DNA from: Thiobacillus sp. | Lineage (GTDB): Bacteria; Pseudomonadota; Gammaproteobacteria; Burkholderiales; Thiobacillaceae | NCBI GenBank assembly: GCA_024710445.1 | Contig: JANJUT010000035.1 | Location: 1-12,944 of the forward strand | Length of the DNA: 12,944 nt | Reading direction: 5' to 3' | Shown here: piece after piece, positions 1 to 5,770 of the stretch | Position numbering within the stretch: position 1 is the first letter of the stretch | Layout: each line of letters begins with the position of its first letter | The notes under the pieces: generated by a model | Databases searched by the model: none | Told to the model about the DNA's origin: nothing | What the model saw: only the letters and a program-made list of their open reading frames with translations | Program-made: the position numbers and the translations under genes

Positions 1-1313
1 CGGTCGAGCTGGTTGGGGTCGTAGGCGAAGTCGTCGTCGAGTTCTTCCCAGCGGGTCTTGCGGGTGTCGCGTTCCTGCTTTTCCACGTAGTAGCCGGCTT
101 CGACCTTGGCGCCGCCCTCGGTGATGGCGGTCTTGATGCGGTAGACGTCGTAGTTGACGTTGACGCCATCGGCCACGGCCATTTCGTGGTTGTATTCCAT
201 CACCAGGTTCTGGTGGAAGAAGCCGAAGGTCTGCTTGCCGGGCGTGGCGGTGAGGCCTATGAGGGAGGCGTCGAAGTATTCCAGCACCTGCGCCCACAGG
301 TTGTAGATGGAACGGTGGGCTTCGTCGGTGACGATGATGTCGAAGGTTTCGATGGGGATGGCTGGGTTGTATTCGATGGGCTCGGGCTGTTTGAACAGCT
401 TGCCGAGCTGGTCGACCGATTCGTCTTCCAGGTCGGCCGGCAGCTCGCGGCCCTTGAGCATGGAGTACATGCGCTGGAGGGTGCAGATGCAGACGCGGGC
501 GGTGGTGTCGATCTGGTTGCCCTGCAGGCGCTGAACGATGTATTCCTCGCTGAACTTGAAGTTGTTGTAGGGCGAGACGTATTGCTGGAATTCCTTGAGC
601 GTCTGGTCGGCGAGGTTGCCGCGATCGACCAGGAACAGGATGCGCCGCGCCCCGGCGAACTTGATCAGCCGGTAGATGAAGGAAATCGAGGTGAAGGTCT
701 TGCCCGAGCCGGTGGCCATCTGGATAAGGGCGCGCGGGCGGTTTTCCTTCAGCGATTGTTCGAGGTTGCGGATCGCTGTGATCTGGGCGGGCCAGAGGCC
801 TTCTTCCTTGAGCGGCGGCATGGATTGCAGGCGGGCGAGGAAGGTGGCTGGGACTTCTGCTGCGGCGCCCTCTCCCGGCTGCGCGGCCGGTGCGTAGTTC
901 AGCCATTCGGCCAACAGGTCGGGCTGGTGAAAGGCGAATACGGGGCGTGAGCGCGGAACGGGGTCGAGGCCGTTGGTGAAGCGGGTTTCGACACCGGTGG
1001 TCTGGTAGGCGAACGGCAGCGGGTTGCTCCAGCGGGGCAATCCGGCGGGCAGGCCCTGGGTGTATTTGTCGGACTGGGTTTCGACGCCGGTGAGGGTCAC
1101 GCCTTCTTTCTTGGCTTCGATCACGCCGGCGGCCTTGCCATCCACATACAGCAGATAGTCGGCGAAGCCGTAGCCGGGCAGCGGGAATTCGCGGATGGCG
1201 ACGCCACGCGCGGCGTGGATGTTGGCGGCGGCGGCATCGCAGACATGCCAGCCTGCCGCCTCCAGCAGCCGATCAATATTCCCCCGCGCTTGTTGTTCCG
1301 GCTGTGTTGCCAA
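1..1313 (-). CDS. hsdR: Type I restriction enzyme R subunit (HsdR), N-terminal part, cut by window edge
   Basis: This is the motor and nuclease subunit of a type I restriction-modification complex; with HsdM and HsdS it translocates DNA using ATP and cuts unmethylated DNA. The frame is open from a TTG at 1313 to the left edge, giving 437 codons. The N-terminal nuclease domain shows the PD-(D/E)XK pattern, with Asp52 in FADY and Glu66/Lys68 in VIEAKKEG. The helicase motor follows, with Walker A ATGSGKT at residues 200-206 and DEAH at 330-333. I chose TTG because it is preceded by AAGGGGG four bases upstream, it begins the family-like start MATQPEQQAR, and I found no in-frame ATG upstream. The start lies 66 bp after the sohB stop. 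No hsdM or hsdS is visible, so they must lie beyond the left edge or elsewhere. I read the strand through residue 437 in several segments and saw no frameshift. EcoEI-like HsdR proteins are about 800 aa or more, so roughly half is missing. Confidence 0.93.
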   Translation of the reverse strand, partial: MATQPEQQARGNIDRLLEAAGWHVCDAAAANIHAARGVAIREFPLPGYGFADYLLYVDGKAAGVIEAKKEGVTLTGVETQSDKYTQGLPAGLPRWSNPLPFAYQTTGVETRFTNGLDPVPRSRPVFAFHQPDLLAEWLNYAPAAQPGEGAAAEVPATFLARLQSMPPLKEEGLWPAQITAIRNLEQSLKENRPRALIQMATGSGKTFTSISFIYRLIKFAGARRILFLVDRGNLADQTLKEFQQYVSPYNNFKFSEEYIVQRLQGNQIDTTARVCICTLQRMYSMLKGRELPADLEDESVDQLGKLFKQPEPIEYNPAIPIETFDIIVTDEAHRSIYNLWAQVLEYFDASLIGLTATPGKQTFGFFHQNLVMEYNHEMAVADGVNVNYDVYRIKTAITEGGAKVEAGYYVEKQERDTRKTRWEELDDDFAYDPNQLD

Positions 1314-1378
1314 AACGCCCCCTTGTTTGTTATGTGGGGGATTTTCGCACAGGTCGCCAGCTTATCGACCGGACATGA

Positions 1379-2383
1379 TCACCCCAACGGACCCGGCGGC
1401 TGCCAGATCCCATCCCACGCCGACTGCGCCGATACCCGCATACGCTCGGGCAGGCTGAGCTTGCGGTGGTAGCTGACGTGCAGCACCCTGCCCTGCTGGC
1501 AGGCGGCGCGGATGATGTCGTCGCTGGTGGCGAGTTCGTCGACCAGGCCCAGCTCCCGCGCCTGGCTGCCGAGCCAGGCTTCGCCGGTGCCGACCTTGTC
1601 CATGTCGAGCTGGGCGCGGCGCTCGTGTACGAATTCGCGGAAGCGCGCGTGGATTTCCTCCAGTTCTTCGCGCAGTTTGGCGCGGCCGGCTTCGGTGTTT
1701 TCGCCGAACAGGGTGACGGTGCGCTTGTATTGGCCGGCGGTGAACTGTTCCCAGTCGATGTCGCGCGCCTGCAGCCAGCGGTGAAAGTTGGGAATCTGCG
1801 CGATGACGCCGATGGAGCCGATGAGGGCAAACGGCGAGGCGACGATTTTGTCGGCGGTGGCCGCCATGAGGTAGCCGCCGCTGGCTGCCACGCTGTCGAC
1901 CATGACGGTAAGCGGCAGCCTGGCGTCGCGCAGCCGCAGCAGCTGGGCGGCGGCGAGGCCGTAGCGGTTGACCATGCCGCCCGGGCTTTCCAGCCGCAGC
2001 AGCACGGCGTCGCCGGGCCTGGCCACTTGCAGGATGGCGCTGATTTCCTCGCGCAGCGCCATGAAGGCCGAGGCGCGGATGTCGCCCTTGAAGTCGAGCA
2101 GATAGCTGCAGGGCTCGGCCTCCATCCGCTGCTGCCGGGCTTTGTGTTCGATCTTGCGCTGCTTTTGCAGGGCCTTGTGGGCCTTTTTGGGTAGCCGCAG
2201 CGCTTCGATTTTGTCGCCCGCCGCTTCAAACTGACGGTTAATGTCGGTCACCTCGATTTCGCCGAGGTGCTTGCCCTTGCGACGCGACAGCGCAGTCAGC
2301 CCGGCGACGAGGGCAATGGCGGCAATGACGAGGGTGGCGGCCTGGGCCAGAAACAGCGCGTAGTGCGATATGAAATCGTTCAT
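1379..2383 (-). CDS. sohB: SohB-like inner-membrane peptidase (family S49)
   Basis: A 334-aa serine protease of the signal-peptide-peptidase SppA/SohB family, which uses a Ser-Lys dyad to degrade membrane-associated peptides on the periplasmic side. Residues 7-32 form an N-terminal membrane anchor (LFLAQAATLVIAAIALVAG), followed by a charged linker at 65-90 rich in Lys and Gln. The S49 core shows LESPGGMVN at 131-139, the nucleophile Ser168 in SVAASGGYL, and the general-base Lys220 in QYKRTVTLFGENT. The length is that of single-domain SohB (about 350 aa) rather than the double-domain SppA. The ATG at 2383 begins the anchor directly. The upstream SD is only a run of seven G, which can pair with C residues further upstream. 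hsdR follows in the same direction after 66 bp. SohB is widespread and normally chromosomal, so it may mark the edge of the accessory DNA rather than belong to the restriction system. Confidence 0.9.
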   Translation of the reverse strand: MNDFISHYALFLAQAATLVIAAIALVAGLTALSRRKGKHLGEIEVTDINRQFEAAGDKIEALRLPKKAHKALQKQRKIEHKARQQRMEAEPCSYLLDFKGDIRASAFMALREEISAILQVARPGDAVLLRLESPGGMVNRYGLAAAQLLRLRDARLPLTVMVDSVAASGGYLMAATADKIVASPFALIGSIGVIAQIPNFHRWLQARDIDWEQFTAGQYKRTVTLFGENTEAGRAKLREELEEIHARFREFVHERRAQLDMDKVGTGEAWLGSQARELGLVDELATSDDIIRAACQQGRVLHVSYHRKLSLPERMRVSAQSAWDGIWQPPGPLG

Positions 2384-2445
2384 TGTGAGCGGCCCCCCCG
2401 GCAGAAATGGGGGGCGGCCTGGATGAGGCTGAGCGGGATTTTCAT
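2380..2445 (-). CDS. Possible 21-codon leader ORF coupled to sohB
   Basis: An ATG at 2445 opens a 21-residue frame (beginning MKIPLSLIQAAPHF) whose TGA overlaps the sohB ATG as ATGA. Its last third lies across the C-run/G-run hairpin that would hide the sohB ribosome binding site. Its own Shine-Dalgarno is weak. It could be a translational-coupling leader peptide or simply chance; the protein matches no family I recognise. Confidence 0.2.
   Translation of the reverse strand: MKIPLSLIQAAPHFCRGGRSQ
2392..2415 (-). promoter_or_regulatory. Hairpin covering the sohB ribosome binding site
   Basis: GCCCCCC at 2392-2398 and GGGGGGC at 2409-2415 are perfect complements separated by 10 nt. In the sohB mRNA (minus strand) the proximal G-run is the only SD-like sequence before the ATG, so the fold would hide it. 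A repressive role is inferred. Confidence 0.35.
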
Positions 2446-2481
2446 GGCGGGCGGCTCATTCGTGCGTGGTCGGGAAAAATC

Positions 2482-2490
2482 AGTGTAGCA
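2482..2490 (-). promoter_or_regulatory. Candidate extended -10 promoter for sohB
   Basis: On the minus strand TGCTACACT has the extended -10 form TGnTAnAnT, placed about 100 bp before the sohB ATG. No convincing -35 box is visible 17 bp upstream. This is a weak call based on the hexamer alone. Confidence 0.22.
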
Positions 2491-2623
2491 ACGGGGGGCA
2501 GGAAAGCGCATCGAGTCCCCGCTCGGTTGCCGCTCTGGCTACGGGGTCAGGACATCCCCCTTATTGGTTATCCGTCATGTCCGCACATCCGGCATTTTTG
2601 TGTGTGCCGCTGTGCGCCGCGGT

Positions 2624-3031
2624 TCAGTCGGGCGAAGCCGCAGTCCAATCGAATAGCTTGAGGCCAGGAACATGGGCGAATGCGCGGTCGGCGCTCACCA
2701 GGGTGCAGTCTTCTGCCAGTGCGTGGGTGGCGATGAGCAGATCCATGGGGGCCAGGGGTTTGCCGAGTGTTTCCAGTTCGGTGCGCAATTGCCCATAGCG
2801 CGCCGCGCAGGCGGATGTCCAGGCGCGGATGTCGGTGGCCAGCAGCAGGTTTTCGATAATGCTGCGCAGGTCTGCGTTGACGGGTCGGCGGGCCAGGCCA
2901 AAACGCAATTCCGCTTCGGTGATGACAGACATACAAAAGGGCCGGTGTTCCAGGGTGGCGCTGAGTTCGTTTGCCCGGCCCTTGACGAGGGCGGAGATGG
3001 CATGGGTATCCAGCATGAGCACTGCGCTCAT
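2624..3031 (-). CDS. vapC: VapC-type PIN-domain ribonuclease toxin
   Basis: A 135-aa PIN-domain toxin of a type II toxin-antitoxin system; family members are Mg2+-dependent endoribonucleases that cut tRNA or rRNA and arrest growth. The four acidic residues of the active site are all present: Asp8 in MLDTHAIS, Glu41 in TEAELRFG, Asp97 in MDLLIATHA and Asp115 in SADRAF. Length and motif spacing are typical of VapC, so the toxin looks intact. Its ATG overlaps the vapB stop by 4 nt (ATGA), which couples toxin translation to that of the antitoxin. No Shine-Dalgarno of its own is needed and none is obvious. I see no clear intrinsic terminator after the stop. The RNA target cannot be read from the sequence. 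Confidence 0.93.
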   Translation of the reverse strand: MSAVLMLDTHAISALVKGRANELSATLEHRPFCMSVITEAELRFGLARRPVNADLRSIIENLLLATDIRAWTSACAARYGQLRTELETLGKPLAPMDLLIATHALAEDCTLVSADRAFAHVPGLKLFDWTAASPD

Positions 3032-3285
3032 GGCCAGTCGCGCTCGGCGTGGGGGCCGGTGTCGCGCAGGTCGTCGAGCGCGTTGAGGTCTTCTTGTGGA
3101 ATGCGGGGCAGCAACCGGTCGCGCAACGTCACCCAGTCTTCAAATGTTTTGTTGCGCGGGCTCAGGATGATATCGCCGGTTTCGGGGTCGCGCCGGATCA
3201 GGACTTCATCGCCTTCAAACCGGAATTCGGCAGGCAGGCGCACGGCCTGGCTGCGACCATTTTTGAATAGCTTGGCTGTTTGCAT
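3028..3285 (-). CDS. vapB: VapB/VagC-type antitoxin (AbrB-like DNA-binding domain)
   Basis: An 85-aa antitoxin that neutralises VapC and, with it, represses their shared promoter. The N-terminal SpoVT/AbrB-type swapped-hairpin domain is clear: LFKNGRSQAVRLPAEFRF at residues 6-23, then DEVLIRRDPETGDIIL. The C-terminal half, about residues 45-85, is acidic and should be the flexible toxin-wrapping part. The ATG at 3285 follows GAGGGGG at good spacing. It is the first gene of a two-gene operon, overlapping vapC by 4 nt. A palindromic operator over the -10 box lies about 40 bp upstream. Confidence 0.93.
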   Translation of the reverse strand: MQTAKLFKNGRSQAVRLPAEFRFEGDEVLIRRDPETGDIILSPRNKTFEDWVTLRDRLLPRIPQEDLNALDDLRDTGPHAERDWP

Positions 3286-3306
3286 GGTGCCCCCTCGTGA
3301 AACGAT

Positions 3307-3350
3307 TGGTATATACCGTGTTGTATACCACTTATGCTGGAAACGCTCAA
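3307..3350 (-). promoter_or_regulatory. vapBC promoter with overlapping palindromic operator
   Basis: On the minus strand TTGAGC (3350-3345) and TATACA (3327-3322) are spaced by 17 bp, 37 bp before the vapB start. Overlapping the -10 are the inverted arms TGGTATA (3307-3313) and TATACCA (3324-3330), and inside lies the perfect 10-bp palindrome GGTATATACC (3308-3317). GTATAC-type half-sites at this place are expected for AbrB-like antitoxins that autoregulate. Binding itself is inferred. Confidence 0.6.
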
Positions 3351-3484
3351 GTCATGCGTAACAGGTTTTGGCAGGCGCAGCCCGAACAGTGGTGGGGTTG
3401 GGCGGGCTGCCGGGCTGATGGGTCACCCCTGCTCTCACAACACCTCCGATTTCGAACACGGCCAAGTAATGAAATGCTCGTTTA

Positions 3485-3533
3485 TTTACATGACATTAAT
3501 GACGTGTAAAGAAAATGCCTTTTCTCTTTACAC
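3485..3533. repeat. Two overlapping inverted repeats sharing a TGTAAA element
   Basis: A 26-bp imperfect palindrome spans 3485-3510, with outer arms TTTACA/TGTAAA and a perfect CATTAATG core at 3494-3501; 22 of 26 positions are symmetric. Its right arm is reused by a second hairpin at 3504-3533, where GTGTAAAG pairs with CTTTACAC, AAAA pairs with TTTT, the loop is TGCC and there is a 2-nt bulge. The two folds are mutually exclusive. Neither has the T-run of an intrinsic terminator. Confidence 0.6.
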
Positions 3534-3540
3534 ATCCAAT

Positions 3541-3576
3541 AGTTAACCAGTTAGCTAGTTATCCATACGGTTAACT
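3541..3576. repeat. Perfect 8-bp inverted repeat AGTTAACC / GGTTAACT
   Basis: AGTTAACC at 3541-3548 is the exact complement of GGTTAACT at 3569-3576, with a 20-nt spacer. It looks like a dimer-protein operator. The arrangement faintly recalls a biotin operator, but the spacing differs and no biotin gene is near. Confidence 0.5.
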
Positions 3577-3597
3577 TTGACATCGACACGTCAATGA

Positions 3598-3632
3598 AAC
3601 ATGTCGATAAATGTCGATTTAATCGACATGTT
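3598..3632. repeat. Nested ATGTCGAT direct and inverted repeats at the RES gene 3' end
   Basis: ATGTCGAT occurs twice in tandem (3601-3608 and 3611-3618) and once inverted as ATCGACAT (3622-3629). The outer pair extends to 11-bp arms, 3598-3608 with 3622-3632; the inner pair has a 3-nt loop. A related CATCGAC lies at 3581-3587. The right arm ends at the last base of the RES stop codon. It could be an operator cluster or an mRNA 3'-end stem; there is no T-run after it. Confidence 0.6.
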
Positions 3633-4312
3633 CATGACAATTGGTTGACCTCGAACACCGCATCGATCCCCTGCCCGTTCCAGTTGTATTCCAGGTAGGC
3701 GGCGTGCTGGCAGTTTTTGAGCAGCGTGGTGCGAAACGCGGCCAGGCATTCGCCGCCGGGGTGGCGCACCGATGGATAGAGGATGCCGTGCGCGCCTTCT
3801 GCCCGCAGGGTGCGGCCGATCGATTGCGGGTAGGCGTAGTCGTCGGGGTCGACGATGCGGGGTTCGGCCTGGCTGGCCTGGCGCAGGTCGGCCACTTTGC
3901 CGTGGGCTGCCACGGTGAGCAGCCGCATTTGCAGGCGCATCGGCGGCTCCTGGGTGGCGGCCATGAACAGGGCGGCGTGGTATTGGGTTTCGGCGATGGC
4001 GGTGTCGCGCTTGCGGGCGCAATAAAACACGCCGTAGCGGCCGTCGCTGAAGCGGCTGCCCAGCGGGTTGAGGTGGGTGAAGGCGGCCATGATGCAGGTG
4101 CTGCCGGGGCCGAACAGGCGCTCTTCCGCATGGACAAGGCTGATCTCGCCGACTTCGTCGCGGATGCGGTCGTTGGTCATGGCTTCCAGCGCATAGAGGG
4201 CGTCGAAGTCTTCGGGGCGGGCGACGCGCTCGAACAGGCCGACGGCGGGAAAGCGGCCGGGGATGACGCGCCAGGCCGGGTTCCACTTCAGGGTTTTGCT
4301 GGGATAGGTCAA
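3632..4312 (-). CDS. RES-domain toxin (NAD+-targeting family)
   Basis: A 226-aa RES-domain protein, the toxin half of a RES-Xre type II toxin-antitoxin system. Characterised relatives (MbcT, ParT) attack NAD+ or ADP-ribosylate a host enzyme. Conserved family features are present: SRFSDGRYGVFYCA at 86-99 (Arg87, Tyr93), AIAET at 105-109 (Glu108) and YPSVRHPGGECLAAF at 179-193 (Ser181). Length is normal for the family. The frame begins at TTG 4312, because a TAA lies two codons upstream and the next ATG (residue 45) falls inside conserved sequence. The SD before the TTG is poor, so weak toxin translation is likely. It lies 68 bp downstream of its antitoxin gene, an unusually wide gap for such a pair. 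A second, decayed copy of its C-terminus lies at 5651-5722. The exact chemistry cannot be read from sequence. Confidence 0.88.
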   Translation of the reverse strand: MTYPSKTLKWNPAWRVIPGRFPAVGLFERVARPEDFDALYALEAMTNDRIRDEVGEISLVHAEERLFGPGSTCIMAAFTHLNPLGSRFSDGRYGVFYCARKRDTAIAETQYHAALFMAATQEPPMRLQMRLLTVAAHGKVADLRQASQAEPRIVDPDDYAYPQSIGRTLRAEGAHGILYPSVRHPGGECLAAFRTTLLKNCQHAAYLEYNWNGQGIDAVFEVNQLS

Positions 4313-4334
4313 CGCTTAACCGGTCTTTCGATCA

Positions 4335-4363
4335 TTCGACGGGCTCACGATCAGGACGAACGG
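4335..4363. repeat. REP-like repeat between antitoxin and RES genes
   Basis: TTCGACGGGCTCA and AGGACGAACGG resemble the common proteobacterial dispersed repeat of the form TTCGACnnGCTCAGGACGAACGG, here interrupted by about six extra bases. GATCA occurs both just before it and inside it (4330-4334 and 4349-4353). The match rests on memory of the repeat type; only one copy is visible in this window. Confidence 0.42.
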
Positions 4364-4380
4364 CAAGTTGTTGATTCCGC

Positions 4381-4812
4381 TCAAGCCCAGCCGCCGCGCC
4401 GGGCATCCAGATACTGGCGCACGGCCAGCAGATCGGCGACGTTGCCGCCGAGCATGCGGTCGAGCGCAGTTTTGCCGCCGAACAGCGGCGCGGCATTGGG
4501 CTTTTTCACCCAGGCATCGGCTGCGTCGGTGGACGGCAGCAGGATCTGCAGCGCTTTATAAATACCCAGCAGGTAGGACACGCGCTCAAGGGTGTCGCGC
4601 TTGAGGTCGGCGGTTTCGGGTGCGGCTTTCCATTTGAAGAAGGTCGAGCGGCCGGGCGCGCCGAGCAGCACCATCTGTTCGTCGGTGTTCAGCCCCCAGT
4701 CGCGTGCGATATTGAAAAACGCGCGCAGGCCGGCGGCGGAAATGTCACGGCTGCCCGGTTTGGGTTGGGCCTTGGTGTTTTGGGCCTTGGCGGCCTGGTC
4801 TGTGGCTTGCAT
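4381..4812 (-). CDS. Xre/MbcA/ParS-family antitoxin of the RES toxin
   Basis: A 143-aa antitoxin, first gene of the RES-Xre pair. Residues 1-22 are a Lys/Gln/Ala-rich leader. Residues 28-90 form the Xre-like helix-turn-helix region that binds the operon promoter. The C-terminal toxin-binding domain (DUF2384) is recognisable from WVKKPNAAPLFGGKTALDRML at 101-121 and ends VADLLAVRQYLDARRGGWA. The ATG at 4812 follows GGAGG four bases upstream. Antitoxin-first order and same-strand placement fit the family. A palindrome sits in the promoter spacer, consistent with autoregulation. The family call is confident; function as antitoxin to the adjacent RES protein is inferred from this standard pairing. 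Confidence 0.88.
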   Translation of the reverse strand: MQATDQAAKAQNTKAQPKPGSRDISAAGLRAFFNIARDWGLNTDEQMVLLGAPGRSTFFKWKAAPETADLKRDTLERVSYLLGIYKALQILLPSTDAADAWVKKPNAAPLFGGKTALDRMLGGNVADLLAVRQYLDARRGGWA

Positions 4813-4821
4813 CGTTCCTCC

Positions 4822-4834
4822 ACGACAGTGTCGT
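4822..4834. repeat. 13-bp palindrome ACGACA-g-TGTCGT in the antitoxin leader
   Basis: Perfect 6-bp arms around one central base, ending next to the GGAGG of the Xre antitoxin. It may be a second operator half or a small 5'-UTR stem. The position is seen directly; the role is inferred. Confidence 0.4.
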
Positions 4835-4846
4835 TTTGTACTGATT

Positions 4847-4880
4847 ATGCATTATTAGTCCATTTATGGACTTTTTGCAA
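4847..4880 (-). promoter_or_regulatory. Promoter and operator of the Xre-RES operon
   Basis: On the minus strand TTGCAA (4880-4875) and TAATAA (4857-4852) are spaced by 17 bp, about 40 bp before the antitoxin ATG. The palindrome AGTCCAT-nn-ATGGACT (4857-4872) fills almost exactly the spacer between the boxes. A repressor bound there would block RNA polymerase, the usual logic for an Xre-type antitoxin. Confidence 0.55.
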
Positions 4881-4953
4881 TGCCGGGGGCATGGCGAGTC
4901 GTGCCCCGCATGCCAAAGACCCGAGCCTCGGCCGATGCCGATGCCGAACGACC

Positions 4954-4982
4954 TTGTGGGCAGCCCCACCGGCATCTAGATT
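4954..4982 (+). promoter_or_regulatory. Weak candidate promoter for the lipoprotein gene
   Basis: TTGTGG (4954-4959) and TAGATT (4977-4982) are spaced by 17 bp, 66 bp before the ATG. Both boxes match the consensus only partly. The rest of the 4881-5048 gap shows nothing clearer. Confidence 0.25.
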
Positions 4983-5048
4983 TAGAGACTGGCTCTGGCC
5001 GGAGAAACTTGCCGCCTCGTGCCTGACACTCAATCTGGAGGAACGACA

Positions 5049-5519
5049 ATGAAACTACGCACACTGGTACCGGCAGTTCTATTCGCGATGGGTGTGGGCG
5101 GCTGTTCCGACATGCCCCAGCTGGGCGGCGGGCCGAAATATGGCGACACATCGGGTGCGGTGGCGAGCCAGAGCGATCGCAACGGCAAAATCACGGCATT
5201 GGATGTTGTCCAGGTAGACGAAAACTACAAGTTTGGCGTGGGCACGGCGGTTGGCGCGGTGGCCGGCGGCCTGCTCGGCTCGCAGATCGGCAAGGGCGAC
5301 GGCTCCACGCTGGGTGCGGTGCTGGGCGCGGCGGCCGGGGCAGTGGCGGGTACCGCCGTTGAAAGCAAGGTCAAAAAGCAGGACGCGCAGCGCGTGACGG
5401 TCAAAATGGTCACTGGCGGTGAAGTCACGATCTTGCAGCCCGCCGATTCCCGGCTCAAGAGCGGGATGAACGTAAGGGTCGAGGGCAGCGGCGAAAGCGC
5501 GCGGGTGGTGCCACAGTAG
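5049..5519 (+). CDS. Outer-membrane lipoprotein with glycine-zipper domain (17-kDa antigen/SlyB-like)
   Basis: A 156-aa secreted lipoprotein. Residues 1-18 are a lipoprotein signal peptide ending in the lipobox VGGC, so Cys19 should be lipidated and anchored, probably in the outer membrane because Ser20 rather than Asp follows. Residues 63-105 form a glycine-zipper double segment (GVGTAVGAVAGGLLGSQIGKG, then GAVLGAAAGAVAGT) typical of the Rickettsia 17-kDa/SlyB group. The C-terminus is a short beta-rich soluble part (QRVTVKMVTGGEVTILQ). The ATG at 5049 follows GGAGG at good spacing and starts the signal peptide; an in-frame ATG 30 bp upstream would spoil it. It is the only plus-strand gene in the window, divergent from the Xre gene and convergent with rarA. 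Members of this family act in envelope integrity, but a specific role cannot be assigned. Confidence 0.88.
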   Translation: MKLRTLVPAVLFAMGVGGCSDMPQLGGGPKYGDTSGAVASQSDRNGKITALDVVQVDENYKFGVGTAVGAVAGGLLGSQIGKGDGSTLGAVLGAAAGAVAGTAVESKVKKQDAQRVTVKMVTGGEVTILQPADSRLKSGMNVRVEGSGESARVVPQ

Positions 5520-5522
5520 CCC

Positions 5523-5562
5523 AGCAGTGCGCGCACACCGTAGCGCAACGATCTCGCAACGA
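5523..5562 (+). repeat. Short direct repeat CGCAACGA after the lipoprotein gene
   Basis: CGCAACGA appears twice, three bases apart (5543-5550 and 5554-5561), in the gap between the lipoprotein and rarA. I see no convincing intrinsic terminator for either gene in 5520-5650. Confidence 0.3.
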
Positions 5563-5650
5563 GCTGGGTCGAGGCGGTTTGTCGAGGGCTGCACCCGGTT
5601 GGCGAGGCCGCTTCGTCACGAGGCCAAGTGTCAGCCCGGCTCTGCCCTCA

Positions 5651-5722
5651 TTACACCTGATTGACCTCGTACTCGACATCGATGCTCCGCCTTTTCCCGT
5701 TGTATTCCAGATAGGCGGGATG
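5651..5722 (-). pseudogene. C-terminal remnant of a RES-domain gene
   Basis: Read on the minus strand, 23 codons plus TAA encode a peptide with AYLEYN, then SID, then EVNQ and a stop. The intact RES protein in this window ends AYLEYN, GID, EVNQLS in the same order and spacing. By hand count the DNA matches in 49 of 62 bases against 3643-3704, without gaps. No start codon or upstream RES domain is present: going upstream the same frame runs straight into the rarA stop at 5773-5771. The piece is therefore a decayed or recombined fragment, lying 48 bp downstream of rarA. Its identity as RES-derived is well supported; how it got there is not known. Confidence 0.75.
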
Positions 5723-5770
5723 TAGCCAAGCGGGAGTGACGGGCAGGCAGGATGCGCCAGAAACCGACGC

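Larger units (their letters stand above)
3286..3631. other. 346-bp AT-rich intergenic region without a credible gene
   Basis: No supported gene lies between vapB and the RES-domain gene. The right part of the gap holds the vapBC promoter. From about 3470 to 3635 the DNA becomes AT-rich compared with the GC-rich flanks and is packed with inverted repeats, listed separately. Two short plus-strand frames here lack a good ribosome binding site, show no family resemblance and run through the repeats, so I do not call them genes. A DnaA-box-like TTATCCATA sits at 3559-3567, one mismatch from TTATCCACA. Confidence 0.6.

Noticed and set aside
186..950. Long plus-strand frame opposite hsdR
   Set aside because: It is an antisense shadow of HsdR, whose motifs read clearly on the minus strand; the plus frame shows no domain and no ribosome site.
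1318..1340. CCCCC/GGGGG hairpin followed by ATTTT as a plus-strand terminator
   Set aside because: The stem is only 5 bp with a 13-nt loop and no plus-strand gene ends there; it makes more sense as a leader fold before hsdR.
1466..2194. Plus-strand frame opposite sohB
   Set aside because: It is a shadow of the S49 peptidase gene with no independent start signal.
3297..3546. Two small plus-strand frames in the 3286-3631 gap
   Set aside because: They have no good ribosome site or family resemblance and run through the operator and hairpin repeats.
3541..3576. Biotin operator
   Set aside because: AGTTAACC-n20-GGTTAACT differs in sequence and spacing from the BirA site, and there are no biotin genes.
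3470..3635. CRISPR array or plasmid origin
   Set aside because: The repeats are of different kinds without regular spacers, and there is no cas, rep or par gene nearby.
3641..4561. 306-codon plus-strand frame opposite the RES and Xre genes
   Set aside because: It spans two genes and their gap on the other strand, and the translation resembles no family.
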